From: Nocardia sp. NBC_01327
Lineage (GTDB): Bacteria > Actinomycetota > Actinomycetes > Mycobacteriales > Mycobacteriaceae
Assembly: GCF_035958815.1 (NCBI RefSeq)
Contig: NZ_CP108383.1
Coordinates: forward strand, 1,860,001-1,924,000
Direction: 5' to 3'
DNA: 64,000 nt
Shown: in pieces, positions 46,744-59,298 of the stretch
Layout: the number at the start of each line of letters is the position of its first letter
Numbering within the stretch: position 1 is the stretch's first letter
Notes under the pieces: generated by a model
Database searches by the model: none
What the model saw: only the letters and a program-made list of their open reading frames with translations
Told to the model about the DNA's origin: nothing
Position numbers and translations under genes: made by a program

Positions 46744-47409
46744 GTGAGTACCGTCTATGACTGTGCCGATTCCGATTCTCGAGCCGCCGGAGTGATCGCG
46801 GCGCGGAGTGCGCTGAAATCGGGGCGGCTGGCTGTGATTCCGACCGATACCGTGTACGGCCTGGCCGCTGACGCGTTCGACAGCCAGGCTGTGAGCGCGC
46901 TGCTGGCCGCCAAGCGGCGCGGGCGGGATATGCCGGTTCCGGTGCTGGTGGGTTCGTGGACCACCATCGACGGATTGGTGTTCTCGGTGCGCCCGCAGGC
47001 GCGCGACCTGATCCGCGCGTTCTGGCCCGGTGGCCTGAGTCTTGTTGTGCAGCAGGCGCCTTCGCTGGCCTGGGATCTGGGCGATGCGCGCGGGACGGTC
47101 ATGCTGCGCATGCCGCTGCACCCGGTCGCGCTGGAGTTGTTGCGCGAGGTCGGCCCGCTGGCGGTCTCCAGCGCCAATGTGTCCGGGCAGCCGGCGGCGA
47201 CCACCGCCGCGGAGGCGCGCGCGCAGCTGGGCGATCTGGTCGGCGTGTATCTCGATGGGGGACCGGCCGAGCACGGTCTCGCCTCCACCATCGTCGATCT
47301 GACTTCCGATGCCCCGCGCATTCTGCGCGAGGGCGCCGTGCCCACGGACAAGCTCGCGGAGGTCCTCGGTATGTCGCCGGAGGAACTGCTGTCCCAGAGC
47401 ACGCGGTGA
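46744..47409 (+). CDS. L-threonylcarbamoyladenylate synthase (TsaC/Sua5)
   Basis: A 221-residue enzyme forming threonylcarbamoyl-AMP from threonine, bicarbonate and ATP for the universal t6A37 tRNA modification. YrdC fold: LAVIPTDTVYGLAADAF, AAKRRGRDMPVPVLVG, FWPGGLSLV, RMPLHPVALELL and SSANVSGQPA. It lacks the C-terminal Sua5 domain, so TsaC-length. The GTG at 46744 gives the usual STVYDC start; an ATG at 46735 is in frame. It equals Rv1301 in order and is followed after 11 bp by wecA. Confidence 0.93.
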   Translation: MSTVYDCADSDSRAAGVIAARSALKSGRLAVIPTDTVYGLAADAFDSQAVSALLAAKRRGRDMPVPVLVGSWTTIDGLVFSVRPQARDLIRAFWPGGLSLVVQQAPSLAWDLGDARGTVMLRMPLHPVALELLREVGPLAVSSANVSGQPAATTAAEARAQLGDLVGVYLDGGPAEHGLASTIVDLTSDAPRILREGAVPTDKLAEVLGMSPEELLSQSTR

Positions 47410-47420
47410 CGGCCCGATAG

Positions 47421-48614
47421 ATGCTGTCGAGTCAGGGCGTATTCAGCCAGGGCGCGGTCGTCCCGCTGCGGGAGCTGCTGCTGGTGCTGTTCGTCGCGAC
47501 GGTGGTGACCTACCTGTGCACCGGTGGAATCCGGGTGGCGGCCATCGCCTTCGGTGCGGTGGCGGTGCCGCGCGAGCGCGATGTGCATGTGAAGCCGATT
47601 CCGCGCATGGGCGGTGTGGGCATCTATCTGGGTCTGGTGATCGCCGTCCTGTTCGCGCATCAGCTGCCCGCACTGCGCCGCGGATTCGACTACCCCAAGG
47701 ACATTCCCGCGGTCCTGGCCGCGGGCACGCTGATCGTGCTGGTCGGCATTATCGACGACCGCTGGGGTCTGGACTGGCTGACCAAACTCGTCGGCCAGGT
47801 GACGGCCGCGGGTGTGATGGCGGTGATGGGCCTGAGCTGGGTCGCCATCTACAACCCCTTCACCAATGAGACGGTGGTGCTCGATCCGCTGCAGGGCGGT
47901 CTGGTGACCGTGGGCATCACCGTCGTCATGATCAATGCGATGAATTTCGTGGACGGCCTGGACGGTTTGGCCGCGGGGCTGGGTTTCATCGCCTCGATCG
48001 CGGTGTTCGTGTTCACCGCGGGCCTGCTCTACGAAGTGGGCGGCGCGACCGACACCTATCCGCCCGCCCTGCTGGCCGCGGCGCTCGCGGGCGGCTGTCT
48101 CGGATTTCTTCCGCACAATTTCCAGCCCGCGCGAATTTTCATGGGCGACTCCGGTTCCATGATGATCGGATTGATGCTGGCGGCCATCTCCACCGGCGCT
48201 TCCGGCCGAATTCCGCTGCAGGGTTACGGCCCGCGCGACATCGTGGGTCTGTTGTCACCGCTGTTGCTGGTGGGCGCCGTGATGTTCATTCCGGTACTTG
48301 ATCTTGTTCTTGCCATCGTGCGCCGCGTGCGCGCCGGTGTGAGTTTCTCCACTCCCGATAAAATGCATCTGCACCACCGGCTGTTGCAGATCGGCCATTC
48401 GCACCGCCGCGTCGTGCTGCTCATCTACTTGTGGGTGAGCGTGCTGGCATTCGGCGCCGTCGGCACCTCGCTGATGGATCGCACCGTCGTGGTGCTGTTG
48501 TTCGCGGCGGGCCTGGTTTTCGCCCTGATCGTCACCGCGGTGCCGTCCTGGCGGGAGCTCACCGACCGGGCCGCGCGCAAACCGCCGCGGGGCCCGGATG
48601 TCGCGGCCCGGTAG
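47421..48614 (+). CDS. wecA: Decaprenyl-phosphate GlcNAc-1-phosphate transferase
   Basis: A 397-residue polyprenyl-phosphate sugar-1-phosphate transferase (WecA/Rfe, MraY superfamily) with about 11 membrane helices, starting the galactan linker unit of the arabinogalactan wall. Motifs: KPIPRMGGVGIY, the Mg-binding IIDDRWGLDW, NFVDGLDGLAAG, MGDSGSMM, and the cytoplasmic HLHHRLLQIGHSHRR loop. The stop TAG is also the first half of a TAGAGT -10 element for the next gene. Confidence 0.95.
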   Translation: MLSSQGVFSQGAVVPLRELLLVLFVATVVTYLCTGGIRVAAIAFGAVAVPRERDVHVKPIPRMGGVGIYLGLVIAVLFAHQLPALRRGFDYPKDIPAVLAAGTLIVLVGIIDDRWGLDWLTKLVGQVTAAGVMAVMGLSWVAIYNPFTNETVVLDPLQGGLVTVGITVVMINAMNFVDGLDGLAAGLGFIASIAVFVFTAGLLYEVGGATDTYPPALLAAALAGGCLGFLPHNFQPARIFMGDSGSMMIGLMLAAISTGASGRIPLQGYGPRDIVGLLSPLLLVGAVMFIPVLDLVLAIVRRVRAGVSFSTPDKMHLHHRLLQIGHSHRRVVLLIYLWVSVLAFGAVGTSLMDRTVVVLLFAAGLVFALIVTAVPSWRELTDRAARKPPRGPDVAAR

Positions 48615-48617
48615 AGT
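48612..48617 (+). promoter_or_regulatory. -10 element overlapping the wecA stop
   Basis: TAGAGT begins with the wecA stop codon and ends 8 bases before the GTG of the AtpI-like gene. No RBS lies between, so a leaderless transcript is likely. Confidence 0.55.
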
Positions 48618-48625
48618 CCACAGAC

Positions 48626-49054
48626 GTGAGCACGCCTTCTACCCCCGATCATGACGCCCCGCTGCGGGCGGCTCTGCGCTACGGCCTGATGGGTTTGGCT
48701 GTGCTGGTGGTGGTTTCGGCCATCCTGTCGTCGATCATCGCCGGTATGCCCGGCCTGTGGGGCGCCCTGCTGGGCGCGGCCCTCGGCGGCGGCTTCATTC
48801 TGACCACCGCCGCCTCGGTGCTCTTCAGTGCGCGGCTCGAGTCCGGTCTGCAGGGCATCGTCCTGCTCGGCAGCTGGGTCGGCAAGCTGCTGCTGGCGGT
48901 CGTGGTGATCGCCGTGCTGAAGAAATTCGACTTCTACAGCTCCGGTGCGCTCTTCTTCACGGTGGTGGGAGCCCTGCTCATCGTGCTGGGTGCGGAGACG
49001 TACGGCCTTCTGCGGCAACGGGTTCCGACCGTCGAGGTGGAACGCGAGCTCTAG
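48626..49054 (+). CDS. AtpI-like membrane protein
   Basis: A 142-residue protein with four membrane segments (about 17-36, 42-60, 72-92, 101-120), equivalent by place and shape to Rv1303 and to AtpI, which helps c-ring assembly or ion supply to the ATP synthase. The first loop holds GMPGLWGALLGAALGGGF. GTG start without RBS; it is followed by a 270-bp gap before atpB, so it may be transcribed apart from the main operon. Confidence 0.85.
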   Translation: MSTPSTPDHDAPLRAALRYGLMGLAVLVVVSAILSSIIAGMPGLWGALLGAALGGGFILTTAASVLFSARLESGLQGIVLLGSWVGKLLLAVVVIAVLKKFDFYSSGALFFTVVGALLIVLGAETYGLLRQRVPTVEVEREL

Positions 49055-49324
49055 CTCGCGACACCGTTCACGAACTGTTTGGGCCACCCCCTACACGTTG
49101 TCGTAGATAACTTGATAAACTCTTTACTTGTAGCCGACCGAAGCACAAGGGGGGGTCACCTGAGACCCGCCTGAGAGCAGGTTATGCTTACTGCCGTACC
49201 AGACCCTTAGGGTTTTGGTTCTGCACCGTCGACGATGTCGCCGACGCGCGTACAGACGCCCGGGCGAAAGCCCCTCAGCTGCTGACGAACTTCGAGCCGA
49301 CCTGAGTCGACCACCAGATCGTCA
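49055..49324 (+). promoter_or_regulatory. ATP synthase operon promoter region
   Basis: A 270-bp gap with an AT-rich core (AGATAACTTGATAAACTC, about 49105-49122) unusual for this genome, plus TATGCT near 49184 as a second possible -10. Neither has a clearly spaced -35. A CCTGAGACCCGCCTGAGAG direct repeat (CCTGAGA, about 49159 and 49170) lies between them. It presumably drives atpB through atpC. Confidence 0.55.
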
Positions 49325-50489
<1,165 letters not shown>

Positions 50490-50515
50490 TTCCGGCATAA
50501 GACTAGGAATCAACG

Positions 50516-51067
50516 ATGAACAGCATGTATTTGCTCGCGGCCGAGGAGGATATCAATCCTCTCGTCCCGAAGACGTATGACATTTTCTGGTCTGCTGTCG
50601 TCTTCATCGTTATCGCTTTCGTCTTCGCCAAGTACGTGATTCCGCGCCTGACCAAGGTGCTGGACGAGCGCACGGAGAAGATCGAGGGCGGTATCGCCAA
50701 GGCGGAGGCCGTGCAGGCCGAGGCCCAGGCCACCCTGCAGCAGTACCAGGAGCAGCTGGCCGAGGCTCGCCTCGAGGCTGCGCGCATCCGTGAGGAGGCC
50801 CGCACGCAGGGCCAGACCATCCTCGCGCAGCTGCGTTCGGACGCACAGGCCGAGGCCGACCGCATTGTCGCCGCGGGTCACCATCAGCTGGAGGCACAGC
50901 GCCAGCAGATCGTGACCGAGCTGCGGTCCGAGCTCGGCCGTACCGCTGTCGATCTGGCCGAGAAGATCATCGGTCAGTCGGTGGCCGACGAGGCCAAGCA
51001 GTCGGCGTCGATCGACCGGTTCCTCTCGGAACTGGATTCGACCGCCGGCATCGGGGTCGGAAGGTAA
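50516..51067 (+). CDS. atpF: ATP synthase Fo subunit b
   Basis: A 183-residue stator stalk subunit: one membrane helix (about 20-42, [20 protein letters not shown]) and a long charged coiled coil (about 50-150, Ala/Glu/Arg/Gln-rich), ending in a delta-binding part ([14 protein letters not shown]). Spaced 27 bp after atpE. Confidence 0.97.
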   Translation: MNSMYLLAAEEDINPLVPKTYDIFWSAVVFIVIAFVFAKYVIPRLTKVLDERTEKIEGGIAKAEAVQAEAQATLQQYQEQLAEARLEAARIREEARTQGQTILAQLRSDAQAEADRIVAAGHHQLEAQRQQIVTELRSELGRTAVDLAEKIIGQSVADEAKQSASIDRFLSELDSTAGIGVGR

Positions 51068-51086
51068 CGAACCGAAAGTGGGAAGC

Positions 51087-51899
51087 ATGTACGCAGCGAG
51101 CCGCGAGGCGAGTTCCCGTGCGCGGGAAGCTCTTCGGTCCGCTCTGACCGGAAGCGACACAGTCGCGGCCACGACGGGCTCCGAACTGTTCGCCGTTGTC
51201 GCCGTCCTCGACGACCAGCGCTCGCTGCGTGTGGCGCTCGCGGATAAGTCGGTGTCCAGCTCCGCCCGTGCCGAGCTAGCCGAACGCCTCTTCAGCGGCA
51301 AGATCAGTGCGGCCACGCAGGCGGTGCTGATCACCGCGGTGGCCCAGGACTGGTCCCGTGCCCGCGATCTGGTCAACAGCCTGGTGCTGCTCGGCCGCGA
51401 AGCGCTGCTGCGCGCCGCGGAGGATCGCGGCCGCCTCGGCGCCGTCGAGGACGAGCTGTTCCGGCTGGGCCGGATCGTCGACGACAACCCCGATCTCGAG
51501 CAGGCACTCACCGATCACGGAAAGCCGGTCGCGGCCAAGCGTGAACTGGTGCAGCGACTGCTCACGGGCAAGGTCGAGGACATCACCCTGGAGCTGGTCC
51601 AGCAGGCCGTCGCTCGCAGCAAGAAGGGCGATATCGGCGAGGCTTTCGACCATCTGTCCGACCTGGCCGCATCGCTCCGGGACGAGATCGTGGCGCATGT
51701 TCGCTCCGCGTCGGCCCTGACGACGCAGCAGCGTGAGCAGCTCGCTGCTTCGCTGCAGCGAATCTACGACAAGCCCGTCACGGTGCACGTGCAGGAAGAC
51801 CCGAGCCTGCTGGCCGGTGTCGTCGTGCGCGTGGGCGACGACGTGATCGACGGCAGCGCCGTCGGCCGACTGCAGCGCCTGCGCCAGTCCCTGGCCTGA
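51087..51899 (+). CDS. atpH: ATP synthase F1 subunit delta
   Basis: A 270-residue OSCP-type stator subunit. It is longer than the E. coli delta (177) but lacks the N-terminal b-like membrane helix that is fused to delta in mycobacteria. The C-terminal domain ends KPVTVHVQEDPSLLAGVVVRVGDDVIDGS, the family signature. The ATG at 51087 gives the usual MxAASREA start; a GTG at 51078 is the alternative. Confidence 0.95.
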   Translation: MYAASREASSRAREALRSALTGSDTVAATTGSELFAVVAVLDDQRSLRVALADKSVSSSARAELAERLFSGKISAATQAVLITAVAQDWSRARDLVNSLVLLGREALLRAAEDRGRLGAVEDELFRLGRIVDDNPDLEQALTDHGKPVAAKRELVQRLLTGKVEDITLELVQQAVARSKKGDIGEAFDHLSDLAASLRDEIVAHVRSASALTTQQREQLAASLQRIYDKPVTVHVQEDPSLLAGVVVRVGDDVIDGSAVGRLQRLRQSLA

Positions 51900-51950
51900 C
51901 AGCGCCATCAACACACCGACATTCGAGACCACAGCGAGAGCAGGAAGAAC

Positions 51951-53591
51951 ATGGCGGAGCTGACGATCTCCCCCGATGAGATCCGTAGCGCGATCGAGAG
52001 CTACACCCAGAGCTACACCCCGGAGACCTCCATCGAGGAAGTGGGTGTGGTCACCGACACCGGCGACGGTATCGCCCACATCAGCGGCCTCCCGTCCGCG
52101 ATGTCCAATGAGCTGCTGGAATTCCCCGGCGGCAAGCTGGGCGTCGCGTTGAACCTGGAGGACACCGCGATCGGTGCCGTCATCCTGGGTGAGTTCGACA
52201 CCATCGAGGAAGGCCAGCAGGTCCGCCGTACCGGCGACGTGCTCTCGGTCCCCGTGGGCGACAAGTTCCTCGGTCGCGTCATCAACCCGCTGGGCGCCCC
52301 CATCGACGGCCTCGGCGATATCGAAGCCGAAGAGCGTCGCGTGCTCGAGCTGCAGGCCGCCACCGTGCTGGAGCGCCAGCCCGTCGGCGAGCCGCTGGCC
52401 ACCGGCATCACCGCGATCGACGCGCTGACCGCCATCGGCCGCGGCCAGCGTCAGCTCGTGATCGGCGACCGCAAGACCGGTAAGACCGCGGTCTGCATCG
52501 ACGCCATCATCAACCAGAAGGCCAACTGGGCCACCGGCGATCCGACCAAGCAGGTGCGTTGCATCTACGTCGCGATCGGTCAGAAGGGTTCCACCATCGC
52601 GGGCGTCAAGGCTGCCCTCGAGGCGCACGGCGCGATGGAGTACACCACCATCGTCGCGGCCCCCGCGTCGGACTCCGCCGGCTTCAAATGGCTTGCGCCG
52701 TACACCGGTTCGGCCCTCGGCCAGCACTGGATGTACCAGGGCAAGCACGTTCTGATCGTATTCGACGACCTGTCGAAGCAGGCCGAGGCCTACCGCGCGA
52801 TCTCGCTGCTGCTGCGCCGCCCGCCGGGCCGCGAGGCGTACCCGGGTGACGTCTTCTACCTGCACTCGCGTCTGCTGGAGCGTTGCGCCAAGCTGTCCGA
52901 CGAGCTGGGCGCCGGTTCCATGACCGCGCTCCCGATCATCGAGACCAAGGCCAACGACGTGTCGGCGTTCATCCCGACCAACGTCATCTCCATCACCGAT
53001 GGTCAGGTTTTCCTCGAGTCGGACCTGTTCAACAAGGGTGTGCGACCGGCTATCAACGTCGGTATCTCCGTCTCCCGTGTCGGTGGCGCCGCGCAGACCA
53101 AGGCCATGAAGCAGGTCGCCGGTTCGCTGCGTCTGGAGCTGGCCTCCTACCGCGAGCTGGAGGCGTTCTCCGCCTTCGCCTCCGATCTGGATGCGGCCTC
53201 GCTGGCGCAGCTGGAGCGCGGTGGCCGCTGGGTCGAGCTGCTCAAGCAGGACCAGTACGCCCCGGTCGCCGTCGAGGACCAGATCGTTTCGCTGTTCCTG
53301 GTCGACGCCGGCTACTACGACTCGGTGCCGGTGGGCGATATCCGCCGCTTCAACGGCGAGCTGCTCGAGTACCTGCACGGCTCCGTGCAGTCTTCCTTCG
53401 ACGCCCTCCAGGGCGGCGCGAAGAAGATCGAGGGCGACGCCGCGGACGCGATCAAGGCCGCGACCGACAAGTTCAAGCAGGGCTACCTCGCTTCCGATGG
53501 CAGCCGTGTCGTGAACGAGGCCGAGGCCGGCAAGCTCGATCACGAAGAGGTCGAGTCGCTGTCCGTCACTCGTAAGCACGTCGAGAAGTAA
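51951..53591 (+). CDS. atpA: ATP synthase F1 subunit alpha
   Basis: A 546-residue non-catalytic nucleotide-binding subunit. P-loop GDRKTGKT (about 172-179), [10 protein letters not shown] with the arginine finger. The chain continues some 35 residues beyond the end of E. coli alpha (513), finishing in the charged [18 protein letters not shown]. Mycobacterial alpha has a comparable tail that damps ATP hydrolysis. Start ATG with AGCAGGAAG upstream. Confidence 0.98.
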   Translation: MAELTISPDEIRSAIESYTQSYTPETSIEEVGVVTDTGDGIAHISGLPSAMSNELLEFPGGKLGVALNLEDTAIGAVILGEFDTIEEGQQVRRTGDVLSVPVGDKFLGRVINPLGAPIDGLGDIEAEERRVLELQAATVLERQPVGEPLATGITAIDALTAIGRGQRQLVIGDRKTGKTAVCIDAIINQKANWATGDPTKQVRCIYVAIGQKGSTIAGVKAALEAHGAMEYTTIVAAPASDSAGFKWLAPYTGSALGQHWMYQGKHVLIVFDDLSKQAEAYRAISLLLRRPPGREAYPGDVFYLHSRLLERCAKLSDELGAGSMTALPIIETKANDVSAFIPTNVISITDGQVFLESDLFNKGVRPAINVGISVSRVGGAAQTKAMKQVAGSLRLELASYRELEAFSAFASDLDAASLAQLERGGRWVELLKQDQYAPVAVEDQIVSLFLVDAGYYDSVPVGDIRRFNGELLEYLHGSVQSSFDALQGGAKKIEGDAADAIKAATDKFKQGYLASDGSRVVNEAEAGKLDHEEVESLSVTRKHVEK

Positions 53592-53647
53592 TCGGGCGAG
53601 CCAATGCGACTGTCTGACTTGACGAATGAAGGGAGTGTGAACCGCTA

Positions 53648-56078
<2,431 letters not shown>

Positions 56079-56084
56079 TCACCC

Positions 56085-56462
56085 ATGGCAGATATGTCAG
56101 TTGATCTGGTCGCTGTCGAGCGATCGCTGTGGTCGGGGCGGGCGAGTTTCGTCTCCGCGCAGACCACGGAGGGTGAGATCGGCATCCTGGCCGGCCACGA
56201 ACCGCTGCTCGGCCAGCTGGTCGAGGGCGGCACGGTGACCATCGTGTCCGACAACGACGAGCGCATCGTCGCGGCCGTGCACGGCGGATTCTTCTCGGTC
56301 ACCGCCACTTCGGTGCGCGTGCTCGCCGAATCCGCCGAGTTCGCAGGCGATATCGACGAGGCGGCCGCCAAGGCCGTGCTCGCCGACGCCGATGCGGACC
56401 CGGCCGCGCGGGCCATCGCCGAGGGTCAGGTTCGTGCACTGCAAAAGGCCGCCGAGGCCTGA
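56085..56462 (+). CDS. atpC: ATP synthase F1 subunit epsilon
   Basis: A 125-residue subunit: N-terminal beta barrel ([37 protein letters not shown]) and a short C-terminal helical part ([20 protein letters not shown]), as in mycobacteria and shorter than E. coli (139). Last gene of the operon; a hairpin terminator follows. Confidence 0.96.
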   Translation: MADMSVDLVAVERSLWSGRASFVSAQTTEGEIGILAGHEPLLGQLVEGGTVTIVSDNDERIVAAVHGGFFSVTATSVRVLAESAEFAGDIDEAAAKAVLADADADPAARAIAEGQVRALQKAAEA

Positions 56463-56483
56463 GTTTTCATTCGGCAAATGAGC

Positions 56484-56521
56484 GGCGGCTCTGGGAAATA
56501 TCCCAGGGCCGCCGTTCTTTT
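56484..56521 (+). terminator. ATP synthase operon terminator
   Basis: Stem GGCGGC-CTGGGA / TCCCAG-GCCGCC (12 bp with one mismatch pair), 4-base loop, then GTTCTTTT. It starts 22 bp after the atpC stop. Confidence 0.88.
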
Positions 56522-56692
56522 CGTTTATACTCACACCGGGTTTACACTCACAGCGGCTGCGGATTGTGATCTGAACCATTCCGCGATGTTTCGGCTATTT
56601 CAGCACTTTCAGCTTTACCTCAATGAGTTGGCGCAGCGCGGTCTCGCCCGGGTAGAAGCGGGTGTGGCCTCGCCACGATGAGCGAGGGGTGA

Positions 56693-57337
56693 ATGAACGG
56701 GCTTCGGATAAGCAGATGGATGGTCGCCGCGGTGGCAGTCGTGGTGGGCATCGGATTCTTTTCACCGGGGGCGGCGATGGCCGACACCATCGTTCCGCTG
56801 CCGGACGGTCATATCGAGGGACCGGGTGTGAAAATCACGAGTGTCGGTGAGCGAGCGATCATTTCGCCGTCGCTGGCCTCGAACGGAGCCGGCCGCTCGG
56901 CCTGGCTCAGCGGCACCGTGACCGCCGAAGTGGTGACGCCGGACGGAGTCGTCGGCCCGAACAACGGCCCTCAGAATTTTCCCGGTACGAACGACTCGAG
57001 CACGCACAACACGTCCAACCTCACGGTGGGGTACGTCGTGGGATGTCAGGTGTCGCTCGGCGCGCTGAGCGCCAACTCGTCCTTCACGATCAGCGCGACA
57101 CCGAGTTTGTCCGGCGGATTCAGCTTTCCGCTGTCACCCGGTCAGGTGAAGTGGGTGCTGATCAACTACCTCGAATTGATCAAGAGCGACACCTATCAGA
57201 TGCAGTACCAGGACATTCCGATGGATATCCAGGGCTGCGGCGGATATGCGCAGGCGCGCCAGTTCTCGGTGGTCGAGATCATCGGTGCGGACTACGCCAA
57301 GGTGACGCTCTACGGCCAGCCGTTCAGTCTCGGCTGA
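56693..57337 (+). CDS. MspA-family porin (first of pair)
   Basis: A 214-residue exported protein of the MspA type, forming octameric water-filled channels in the mycolic-acid outer membrane. Signal peptide to about residue 30 (GAAMADTIVPLP); mature part with the family blocks LTVGYVVGCQVSLG, LSPGQVKWVLI, and C-terminal GCGGYAQARQFSVVEI. GAGGGGTGA precedes the ATG. The Asp/Asn-poor tip differs from MspA. It forms a tandem with the next gene, like the NfpA/NfpB channel pair known from N. farcinica, but I cannot say whether these are the orthologues. Confidence 0.9.
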   Translation: MNGLRISRWMVAAVAVVVGIGFFSPGAAMADTIVPLPDGHIEGPGVKITSVGERAIISPSLASNGAGRSAWLSGTVTAEVVTPDGVVGPNNGPQNFPGTNDSSTHNTSNLTVGYVVGCQVSLGALSANSSFTISATPSLSGGFSFPLSPGQVKWVLINYLELIKSDTYQMQYQDIPMDIQGCGGYAQARQFSVVEIIGADYAKVTLYGQPFSLG

Positions 57338-57381
57338 CGTCTCGACAGGGCTTTTTCAGGACTCCGACGCGAAGGGATCGC

Positions 57382-58074
57382 ATGTTCGGCACGAATGGGA
57401 ATCTGTGGGGCGGAAGGCTTTTCGGGGCAGCGCTGGTTTCGCTGGCGATTTCCGGCATCCACGCACCGGCAACGGCCGCGGCGGACACGTTCATTCCGCT
57501 GCCCGGCGGCGTGATCTCGCGGACACTGCCGGACGGTACCGTCGTCACGCTCCGCATCGACGGGGAATCTGCGAAGATCAACCCGTCGATGGGGGACACA
57601 CCGCTGCATCGCAATGTGTGGGTGACCGGGCGCGGGAGCGTGGACCTCGACGGCCCGAGCGCCGCGACCGCGACGATCAAGATTTCGCCCGGCTATGTGG
57701 TGGGTTGCCAGGTGGACATCTCCTCGTTCGCCGAGAGCGGGAACGCGAGTGAATCGGCGACGGTGGGCAATTCGGGTATCGCCCCGCAGGCGCCCTCGGA
57801 GGGGCTGGGCGGCGGCATCACGCTGGCGCCCGGGCAGGCGGTCGGGCAGTTCATGCTGGACCTGGAGAAGCCGGACGACTACGGCCAGGAATCGCATAAG
57901 CGCTACAACAAGACGCTCGGCCCGCATGCCAGCGTCACCTGGATCGACGAGACCTTCGCGATCAACGGTTGCGGCGGTTACGCACAGGCACGATCCTTCG
58001 TCCTCGCCGAAATCGACACCACAACCTTCATGGGGAACATGGCCCTCTGGGGTGAGCCCTTCACCATGGGCTGA
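57382..58074 (+). CDS. MspA-family porin (second of pair)
   Basis: A 230-residue paralogue of the preceding gene, 44 bp downstream with its own GAAGGGA site. Signal peptide ends near TAAADTFIPLP; the family blocks ISPGYVVGCQVDIS, LAPGQAVGQF and GCGGYAQARSFVLAEI are present. An extra charged stretch (LEKPDDYGQESHKRYNK, about 170-186) with no counterpart in the first copy probably lies at the rim or constriction. Two different subunits could build a mixed channel. Confidence 0.9.
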   Translation: MFGTNGNLWGGRLFGAALVSLAISGIHAPATAAADTFIPLPGGVISRTLPDGTVVTLRIDGESAKINPSMGDTPLHRNVWVTGRGSVDLDGPSAATATIKISPGYVVGCQVDISSFAESGNASESATVGNSGIAPQAPSEGLGGGITLAPGQAVGQFMLDLEKPDDYGQESHKRYNKTLGPHASVTWIDETFAINGCGGYAQARSFVLAEIDTTTFMGNMALWGEPFTMG

Positions 58075-58209
58075 ACAGGGCATACGTCACATTAGGTGGA
58101 TGGCCGGACTCCGCGTTCTCGCGGTCGCTAGTATCGACCGAACACGGGGTCCGGCCGCTGGCCGATTCGTGAAAGACACCCGAGGCTGATGTGAAGGGAT
58201 GGAGCAGCA

Positions 58210-58641
58210 TTGCGAACCGGAATGGTGGTGCTGATCATTCTGGTGCTGTTGCTTGTCGGTTTGGCTCTGGCCTCGACATATCGCCTTGTCATGCTGCGTC
58301 GCGGTGGTACCGCCGCACTCCTGCGCACCCTGCCGGTCCGCGGGCACGGCGCGGGCTGGCGGCACGGCCTGATCCGCTACGGCGAGGACAACCTCGTCTT
58401 CTACAAACTCTCCAGCCTCAAGCTGGGTCCGGACTGCACGATCAGCCGCCTGGGCATCGAGGTGGCCAGCGGTCGCCGCGCCCCCGAGGGCGATGAGTTC
58501 GACATCATGAACGACGAGGCCATCATCAATGTCTCCGACGGCGAGGGCAGCTATGAGCTGGCGCTCGACCGCGGCGCCCTGGCCGCCTTCCTCTCCTGGG
58601 TGGAATCGCGCCCGTCGGAGCGCATCCGCCGCCGGCGGTGA
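58210..58641 (+). CDS. DUF2550 membrane-anchored protein
   Basis: A 143-residue actinobacterial protein (Rv1312 type): one N-terminal membrane helix (about 4-24), YRLVMLRRGGTAALLRTLP, GWRHGLIRYGEDN, PEGDEFDIMNDE and ALDRGALAAFLSWVESRPS. Function unknown; always near the ATP synthase and murA. The TTG at 58210 follows GGAG by 5 bases; an ATG at 58222 is possible. A TAGTAT -10-like element lies at 58129-58134. Confidence 0.9.
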   Translation: MRTGMVVLIILVLLLVGLALASTYRLVMLRRGGTAALLRTLPVRGHGAGWRHGLIRYGEDNLVFYKLSSLKLGPDCTISRLGIEVASGRRAPEGDEFDIMNDEAIINVSDGEGSYELALDRGALAAFLSWVESRPSERIRRRR

Positions 58642-58681
58642 GTAAGACGAGCGTTGCCGATCGACTCCGGTGACCCGCGGA

Positions 58682-58687
58682 TAGTGT
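58682..58687 (+). promoter_or_regulatory. -10 element of leaderless adenosyltransferase promoter
   Basis: TAGTGT lies 7 bases before the GTG at 58695; there is no RBS in between. Confidence 0.5.
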
Positions 58688-58694
58688 GGACCCC

Positions 58695-59288
58695 GTGAGC
58701 GTTCACCTGACGAGGATTTACACGCGGACCGGCGATGACGGAACCACGGGACTCAGCGATTTCTCGCGGGTGTCGAAGACCGATCCGCGACTGATGGCCT
58801 ACGCCGACTGTGACGAGGCCAATGCGGCGCTCGGTGTCGCGATCGCACTCGGGTCTCCCGGCGATCGCATTCTGCGCGTGCTGCGCACCATCCAGAACGA
58901 CCTCTTCGACGCGGGCGCGGATCTGTCGACCCCCGTTGTCGCGGAACCGAAGTACGCGCCGCTGCGGATCACGCAGCCGTACATCGATCGCCTCGAGAAA
59001 TGGTGCGATGAGTTCAATGAGCCTCTGGCGCCGTTGAATTCGTTCATTCTGCCCGGCGGCACACCGCTCGCCGCGCTGTTGCACACGGCGCGCACCGTGG
59101 CGCGACGCGCCGAGCGATCGGCGTGGGCCGCCGTCGACGCGCATCCCGAGGACACCAGCGCGCTGCCGGCGAAATACCTGAACCGACTCTCCGACCTGCT
59201 GTTCATCCTCGGCCGGGTCGCCAACCCCGACGGCGACATCCTTTGGCGCCCGGGCGGAGAGGCCACGAGCGAGGGTGCGGACCACTAG
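58695..59288 (+). CDS. Cob(I)alamin adenosyltransferase (PduO type)
   Basis: A 197-residue ATP:corrinoid adenosyltransferase making adenosylcobalamin, the cofactor needed by IcmF in this window. PduO-type motifs: [15 protein letters not shown] (ATP site), a helical bundle, [25 protein letters not shown] with the active-site Arg, and [17 protein letters not shown]. The GTG at 58695 is preferred; a GTG at 58686 would lie inside the -10 element. Same strand as murA here, whereas Rv1314c is reversed in M. tuberculosis as I recall. Confidence 0.94.
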   Translation: MSVHLTRIYTRTGDDGTTGLSDFSRVSKTDPRLMAYADCDEANAALGVAIALGSPGDRILRVLRTIQNDLFDAGADLSTPVVAEPKYAPLRITQPYIDRLEKWCDEFNEPLAPLNSFILPGGTPLAALLHTARTVARRAERSAWAAVDAHPEDTSALPAKYLNRLSDLLFILGRVANPDGDILWRPGGEATSEGADH

Positions 59289-59291
59289 GCT
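59286..59291 (+). promoter_or_regulatory. -10 element overlapping the adenosyltransferase stop
   Basis: TAGGCT begins with the stop codon of the adenosyltransferase and ends 7 bases before the murA GTG, with no RBS between. Confidence 0.55.
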
Positions 59292-59298
59292 GACCCCC

